DNA of 64,000 bases from Siderastrea siderea (Eukaryota > Cnidaria > Anthozoa > Scleractinia > Rhizangiidae): assembly GCA_964030785.1 (NCBI GenBank), contig OZ034973.1, forward strand, positions 1,446,132 to 1,510,131, given 5' to 3'. Below, piece after piece: positions 58,601 to 64,000 of the stretch. The notes beneath the pieces are model-generated. The model had not been told where the DNA came from, made no database searches, and saw only the letters and a list, made by a program, of their open reading frames with translations. The position numbers were made by a program, and so were the translations under genes. How positions within the stretch are numbered: the first letter of the stretch is position 1; each line of letters starts with the position of its first letter.

Positions 58601-61600
58601 CGTAAGGAGGGAGAAAGACATATAAATGTAAAAAAGAGTAGTTTAGAACAAGACAAATTTGTTGATACAGGACATGGTAAGACCCTAAAGGATGGGAAAA
58701 CACGTGGACAAATGCAGTCAAAGGAATCGTCCAAAAAACAAGTCAAAGGAAATGCGGGTAAGAAATCTTCTGTGGGAGATTCCCACACTAAACAGGATTT
58801 AAAACGTTCATCAGGACTAGTAAATGGCAACAAAGAAAAAGAACTGTCCAGTAAAGCTTCATCATCAGTGAATGGCAGCAGAGAAAAAGGACTCGTCGGT
58901 AAAGCTTCTTCTTCAATACCAGCCTCAGCAAGTCACGGAAAACTATTAAGCAACACTAAGGGCACTCATCCTAGAATTGACAGGCGTCCACCAAAAGAAG
59001 GTCAGTTTGGCAAAAGAAGAGACAGGGATGCTCTAAAGAGAAAAAGAAATCCTTATGTAGATGACATGGATGATTTTATTGATGACGGAGATGGGGATGA
59101 TGTTGATGTGTCGAAGTATATAAAGGAAATTTTTGGCTATGACAAGTCAAGGTTTGTATCACTTAATAAATGACCTCAGGTTGTTTTACAATCAGGGCAA
59201 TAATAGCTAGTAGACATCAGTTCAGTTCAAAAACTAGAACTGGGTAGATGGTGTGTCTGTGATTGTTTAAAACTCGTTTGAATTAAGAGCCAATCATTTC
59301 TGGGTATGGTTGTCATTCTTTAATATGCCAGTGTTACACATAGTTGTCATTCTATTTCCTCAGGCTTGTGTCATTTCATCTTTGGAAACTGAACTAAAGA
59401 TAGTATTGTATCAGTCTAGACTAGCTAAACTGGAAAAGTTAGAGCAAGGGAGCAATTTTTGCAGGTCATTAGAATTTACAAATTTGTATTTACATAAATC
59501 AGTTTGCACAATTCCTTACACCATCAATAGTATGCCATGGCTGTAGCAGCTTCCTAATTTTTTGTGAGTTTTGATCAGTTGTTTATTGTTTATGACAAAT
59601 TGCTCTCTGCAGTTGACAGATATTCACCCACTTTGGTTAACTTTTAGCACTTCAGTGGTGGAAATGCAGAGATGGCTAAAATATATCAAGCTGGGTTTTA
59701 TGTTTAACTTTGCTTGCTTTTGATCCTGTGGACAGATACCGTGATAATGATGATGATTTGGCAACAATGGAAAGCAGTTATTCACAGATAGAAAAAGAGG
59801 AGAGCAGAAGGTAACAGACCATATAATCAGTCATGTGGTTATGATCTGGGTACAAGATTGAGTCTGAGTACAACCTTTCATACTTAGAATGTGGTTTACA
59901 TCTATCACTTGTAATGCCATCATTCCACACCACTCATACTTGCACTGAAGCTTGTGCTTGTAAGTAAAGTTGGACATGGATGCGATGCTCGGCCATAGCA
60001 GGGTTACCCTGAGCATTGTGTGGTTCCAGAAAAAATCCATACCCACCCCATGGAAGCTCAATGGAAATTACTTGGTGGGGGGGGGGGCAGGGCAAAATTT
60101 TAGAAGCACCGTGTAAAACTAAATTGGAATTTCTTGCCGGGGGGAGGGGGGTGCAAAACAAAAACCTTCTGTGGGGGAGGGGGGAGTATGGGTCTAGAGA
60201 CATGGGGGAGCAAAGCTTGTTGTCTTAGGAAAGTACATGACAATGCAGAGACCTTGAACCACTGACCTTCCAAGGTTGCAATTGAAAATCCAAACAAAAC
60301 CAGATGCAGTATTAAACCATTGCACTGTTGTGCCTCTACAAATCTCATTCTTGTATTGTGTAGTTCCAGAAAAAAATCCACACCCAATTCATGGAAGGTC
60401 ATCAGAAATTCCAGGGGGGAGGGGGGTGTCTTAAGGACGGTGCCTTCTTTTGTTACTGCGCGTACATTCTGCTCATCTTGGGATATTCAGGTTTCTTAAG
60501 GAATTTGCCCCCAAATACGACACAATTTTTGCGTGGTTTATTACTATGTGGAAAAAGCAGATCTTAGCAAGTATGGGGCGCCAAGTGTAAAAATATTATT
60601 TAGACAATATTTTGTTATATTTTGTGTTATTTAGTATATTGCAAATAAAGTCGCTTGGTAATTTATAAATTACCAATTCTACGACCTTTGCGTGAACTTG
60701 TGATTTGTAAATCGGAAGCAATGTGACTTTGCGATTTATAATTAATCGCAGTAACATAACTTTGCGATTTATAAATCTCAAGCAGCATAACTTTGCGATT
60801 TATAAATTGCATTTCATATTTTCTGTGCAAATGTGCGATTTATAAATCGGAAAGGTGTGCTTTGTAAATGGCAAATGTGTGATTTATAAATCTCAAAAGT
60901 GCGATATATAAAGCGCAAATGTGTGATTTATAAATCGCAGAAAGCAAACCAGTGTTTGCGGGCTTGGCCTTAGTCAGTGGTATTTCAAAAAAAGTTCAGG
61001 CGGGAAGCTCAGAAAATATGGCGGAGAGCGATTCCCCGGCAAGAGGGCTGTCCATTGCCACATCCAGAGCCATTACAGAGGCCCTTGGCTGGCATCCCAA
61101 ACAAAGGTGGAGGACGTTTTGGGAGCACAGAGTTTTTTTTCGTTCCTGGTAGAGTGCTATTAGGAAAGCAAAGTAAAAAAAATGTCCTTACTGGTATCTG
61201 CTGAGTCTGTTCTTGGGTGGCTAGGGCCTCGCTGATGGCCACCGAAACAGCTGTGGATGGATGCCTTGCCAGAACTTCTCTATCCACCGTATTTCCTATG
61301 CTTTTCCAAATCTACGCGGTTCTAGCCACCCAAGAACAGACTCAGCACATACCAGTAAGGACATTTTTTTACTTTGCTTTCCTAATAGCACTCTACCAGG
61401 AACGAAAAAACTGTGTTCTCAAAACGTCCTCCTCCTTTGTTTGGGATGCCAGCCAAGGGCCTCTATAATGGCTCTGGATGCGGCAATGGACAGCCCTCTT
61501 GCCGGGGAATCGCTCTCCGCCATATTTTCTGAGCTTCCCGCCTGAACTTTTTTTGAAATACCACTGACTAAGGCCAAGCCCGCAAACACTGGTTTGCTTT

Positions 61601-63164
61601 CTGCGATTTATAAATCACACATTTGCGATTTATATATCGCACTTTTGAGATTTATAAATCACACATTTGCCATTTACAAAGTACACCTTTCCGATTTATA
61701 AATCACAAATTTGCACAGAAAATATGAAATGCAATTTATAAATCGCAAAGTTACGTTGCTTGAGATTTATAAATTGCAAAGCTATGTCACTGCGATTTAT
61801 AAATCGCAAAGTCACGTTGCTTCCGATTTACAAATCACAAATTCACGCAAAGGTCATAGAATTGGTAATTTATAAATTACCAAGCGACTTTATTTGCAAT
61901 GTACTAAATAACACAAAATATAACAAAAGATTGTCTAAATAATATTTTTACACTTGGCGCCCCATAAATCGCAAAGCCACGTTGCTTCCGATTTATTAAT
62001 CGCAAAGTCACAGGACGTACAATTGGTAATTTATAAATTACCAGGCGACTTTATTTGCAATATACTAAATAACACAAAATATACCAAAACATTGTGTAAA
62101 TAATATTTTTGCACTTGGCGCCCCATAAGCAAGGGCTACCAGAATCCAAAAAGAAAATTGGGGGTAACCTCACATTTTTTAGAGATAATTGAGCTTAATT
62201 TTGGAAAGAAATTGCCCTGCATTTTTTGTATTTTAATGCTTTTTAGGAACAATGGTTGCTTAATTATCCCTGAAAAATGCGTGGTTACCCACATTTTTCT
62301 TTTTGGATTCCAATAACCCATGCTAAGATCTACTTTTTCCCCACAGTCATAATCTTTGCAAAAATGCATCTGTATTAGGAGCAGATGGCGGAGCAGGGGG
62401 CCCCAAAACAAAAATTTGGGGGGGCTCAGCCCCCCTGCCTCCCCCCCCCCCCGCATGTTTTGGTGCAGGAAATATTGCTAGCCCAGCATAAAATATTAAG
62501 TCGCATGATCTTTTCACAGATCATTTCATCAGAATCACGCTTGGCGAAATAATATGTTGTAGGACTTTCTTTGAACAAGTCCGGCCTGTGTTCGAGAAGC
62601 CAGTCAACTGCTAGATTTTTCCACTAAACTAGACAGAAGCGGTTTTTAGTTGACATTACTTATAGAATTGGTGACTTCAGAGCATACACTTTCTGTCCTC
62701 CGATGGCTCAAGAACTACCTAAGAACCACCATGAAGCAGGATCATCTGAACAACTGCCTTATAGTGCCAACAAACTACGCAAAGGACATTTTGGGAAATT
62801 TGAGTAAGGGTATGCAGTTGGCTTGGTGTACGATGAGCCCCCCCCCCCCCCCATGTTTCAAAATGCTCCGCTGCCGCTGAGGAGGCACCGTCCTGAAAAG
62901 CCAGAATTTTAGAAGCATTATTAGTGTATATGTAGCTAAACTGGACTTTCTTGGGAGGAGGGGGGGGGGGTGCAAAACAAAAAACCTTCTGTGGGGGGAG
63001 TATGGATATTTCTGGAAGTAAGCATTCTGACCTAAAGGCCCTGAAATTATTGTTCTTCTTTTGCCAGTTCCAAGATAGCACGTCTTGAAGATGAAATTGA
63101 ACAGCTGAAGGAGTTACATGAACTGAAGAAACAGAAGGATAAACTAAAGAAGTCAAAGAAATAG
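55613..63164 (+). CDS. SPTY2D1: SPT2 chromatin protein (histone chaperone), complete
   Basis: Five exons close in phase to 445 residues: 55613-55672, 56813-56930, 58164-59151, 59736-59810 and 63068-63164 (TAG). The N-terminal part has MDFKQLMDLASQNKAKTKKQ, then VSDAAVKAFLEKKELEKKRK and EEDAARRARIEERLAKSLG, the Lys/Glu helix of the family. The middle, about 85-330, is low-complexity Ser/Lys. The C-terminal SPT2 domain, about 330-445, contains RRPPKEGQFGKRRDRDALK, then YVDDMDDFIDDGDGDDVDVS and KYIKEIFGYDKSRYRDND, and ends in a charged coiled coil (ARLEDEIEQLKELHELKKQK). SPT2 binds H3-H4 and DNA in the nucleus and helps keep nucleosomes in place during transcription. It is shorter than I would expect for the vertebrate protein, mainly in the disordered middle. 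Introns 1 and 4 are long and transposon-rich. Confidence 0.93.
56328..56610 (-). mobile_element. tRNA-derived SINE, type 1, copy 2
   Basis: On the minus strand the head from 56610 reads GGGGGTGCGGTGGTAGAGTG, then GGTTAGCGTG (box A-like), and GGTTCGACGCC near 56551 is a good box B. The 3' part ends near GCCTCCTTGGCTTGTGTGC. It matches 16205-16484. It is in intron 1 of the SPT2-like gene and overlaps a C-rich CCACCACTCC minisatellite at 56603-56672. Confidence 0.85.
57099..57309. mobile_element. MITE, TTAACCCTTTAAGCC family, copy 3
   Basis: Ends TTTAACCCTTTACGCC and GGCTTAAAGGGTTAA. It matches 6558-6768 for its whole length with few changes, so both copies are probably of similar, recent age. 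Confidence 0.9.
57555..57930. mobile_element. TIR element with TATACGGGGAGGCTCTGCCC ends
   Basis: TATACGGGGAGGCTCTGCCC pairs exactly with GGGCAGAGCCTCCCCGTATA over 20 bases. Inside, TACCCCTTTC and CCCTTT(T/C)ATATACC words repeat about eight times. No ORF. In intron 2 of the SPT2-like gene. Confidence 0.87.
59970..60340 (-). mobile_element. Decayed type 1 SINE split by a TTCCAGAAAA element
   Basis: CAGGGTTACCCTGAGCA (60000) and the stretch from TTGTCTTAGGAAAGTACATG (60219) to AACCATTGCACTGTTGTGCC (60315-60334) correspond to the SINE at 56328-56610 with heavy divergence. Between them, at about 60023-60195, lies GGTTCCAGAAAAAATCCATA plus G-rich blocks of the TTCCAG family. Confidence 0.5.
60432..60571. 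repeat. Family A repeat, copy 3, left part
   Basis: Contains AAGGACGGTGCCTTCTTTTG, TTTCTTAAGGAATTTGCC and AAAAAGCAGATCTTAGCAAG, the complement of the tail of copy 1 followed by the palindromic end. Its continuation resumes at 62128 after the 1.56-kb insertion. Confidence 0.8.
60566..62133. mobile_element. 1.56-kb foldback element with captured gene-start sequence and target duplication
   Basis: Ends are TATGGGGCGCCAAGTG (60572) and CACTTGGCGCCCCATA (to 62127). AGCAAG borders both sides (60566-60571, 62128-62133), a 6-bp duplication of the family A target. The outer arms are arrays of CGATTTATAAATCGCAAA-type palindromic words; the inner arms, about 300 bp each, carry a copy of AATATGGCGGAGAGCGATTC and its downstream codons (MAESDSPARGLSIATSRAIT in the left arm, nearly identical in the right). 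A third partial outer arm lies at 61964-62127. No transposase is present. Confidence 0.88.
62128..62375. repeat. Family A repeat, copy 3, right part
   Basis: AGCAAGGGCTACCAGAATCC through CCATGCTAAGATCTAC repeats the palindromic core of copies 1 and 2, including GGGGGTAACC and GGTTACCC. Confidence 0.82.
62380..63020. repeat. C/G-run-rich repeat debris with TTCCAG-family end
   Basis: Homopolymer runs at 62443-62453 (C) and 62840-62853 (C), and a right-end sequence GTGGGGGGAGTATGGATATTTCTGGAA (given here only by position, 62990-63016) of the TTCCAG family. No gene; this is intron 4 of the SPT2-like gene just before its last exon. Confidence 0.5.
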
Positions 63165-63964
63165 TTTCTTCATGGTATTACTGGGACATACTAGAGTTGA
63201 AAATTGAAGTTATTTGTTTGCCAGTTTGAAAAAAAGATGCCTTAACTGGACAAACTTTCTCTCTGTGGTAGTCAACAGTTTACTAATAGTAGAATCCTAA
63301 TGCAAAGGACAATATTTGTTTTTGGGGATTCGGTTACCTTCTTACAGGAAATCTTCTCGACAACATAATTTTTGCATATTTGAAGGATTGTTGAACATTA
63401 AATTAAAATACATGACCTTTTTGCAATATCAGATGTCAGCAACTAAAAAAATGCTAAAATTTGATATTCCAAAAATTGACTCCAATAGCACAAAACTGAC
63501 TGGAAAGAAAATATTGCAGCAAAAATTGACTGCAAACAACAGATTGCAACAGGGAATTACAAGGAGTGATAGAATCAATGCCTCCACCCACAAAGGAACG
63601 CCTAAGCCAATTCATTAGTAGAAAATGTACTAGGAAAAAGAGAGATAACCTTTAGTTGAGAAAATAATAACATTCGTTTAAAACTTCTAAATAGATTTTA
63701 ATAAGCTCAAGGAGTTACAAATTAATTAAAGTTGCTTAAAGCAGGCATCTCTGATTGGTGCAAAAAATTTCTTGGTAAAAATGTGTAAATGATTGTGAAC
63801 TGGTGCTTGTGATGTAGCCTGGTCACAACATTAAAATATTGTCTTTAAGTTATTTGCTTGGGGGTTGCAATTCCATTTCGGTCCTTTTGATCTGCACCAC
63901 TGAACAAATCATAGCACAGGTCACAAGAATCATGAGGATGAGAATAGTATAACCCAGGGGTTTC

Positions 63965-63970
63965 AATAAA
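63965..63970 (+). terminator. Candidate poly(A) signal of the SPT2-like gene
   Basis: AATAAA lies 801 bases after the stop codon. Weaker ATTAAA-type variants occur earlier (for example near 63399 and 63830). Open frames in 63165-63964 look like 3' UTR. Confidence 0.4.
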
Positions 63971-64000
63971 ATTTGAAGTAGGCAGCTCGTCTGAATAGAG

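Noticed and set aside
58462..58833. 123-codon minus-strand frame
   Set aside because: It is the reverse of the Lys/Ser-rich SPT2-like exon 3, which has strong family evidence on the plus strand.
63316..63618. 100-codon plus-strand frame after the SPT2-like stop
   Set aside because: AT-rich, no domain, and positioned where the 3' UTR is expected.

Overview
The window is animal nuclear DNA: AT-rich, with intron-split genes using GT/AG splice sites and introns packed with small inverted-repeat transposons. The gene set (DCDC1, an SPT2 homologue, a RING-H2 ligase, a metazoan-type alpha/beta hydrolase) and the repeat style fit a cnidarian, most likely an anthozoan such as a stony coral. That assignment is inference. 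No database search was possible. Gene models were built by hand from splice sites, and in every main model the exon phases close.

Layout. (1) Minus strand, 471-10760: the 5' part of a doublecortin-domain gene (DCDC1-like), 11 exons, 556 codons with three DCX domains, running off the left edge. (2) Minus strand, 12576-19484: a complete 4-exon gene for a 377-residue membrane-anchored alpha/beta-hydrolase-fold protein whose nucleophile elbow carries Glu instead of Ser. (3) 20-26.8 kb: repeats, a possible 5' untranslated exon and a broken, 5'-truncated non-LTR retrotransposon. (4) Minus strand, 26887-28560: a complete 3-exon gene for a 286-residue protein that I do not recognise. (5) Plus strand, TATA box at 30.7 kb and coding exons 33659-41561: a 431-residue RING-H2 E3 ligase of the RNF38/RNF44 type with two SUMO-interaction-like motifs. 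(6) 41.6-55.2 kb: about 14 kb with no confident gene, holding large foldback elements and a long GACT-type tandem repeat. (7) Plus strand, 55613-63164: a complete 5-exon SPT2/SPTY2D1 histone-chaperone gene, with a possible small membrane-protein ORF divergent from it.

The genes do not form a visible pathway; DCX proteins act on microtubules, SPT2 on histones, the RING protein in ubiquitination. The strongest unexplained structure is the repeat landscape: at least ten families of terminal-inverted-repeat or foldback elements, several with target-site duplications and several nested in one another, two tRNA-derived SINE types, and a 1.56-kb foldback (60572-62127) whose arms both carry what looks like a captured gene start.
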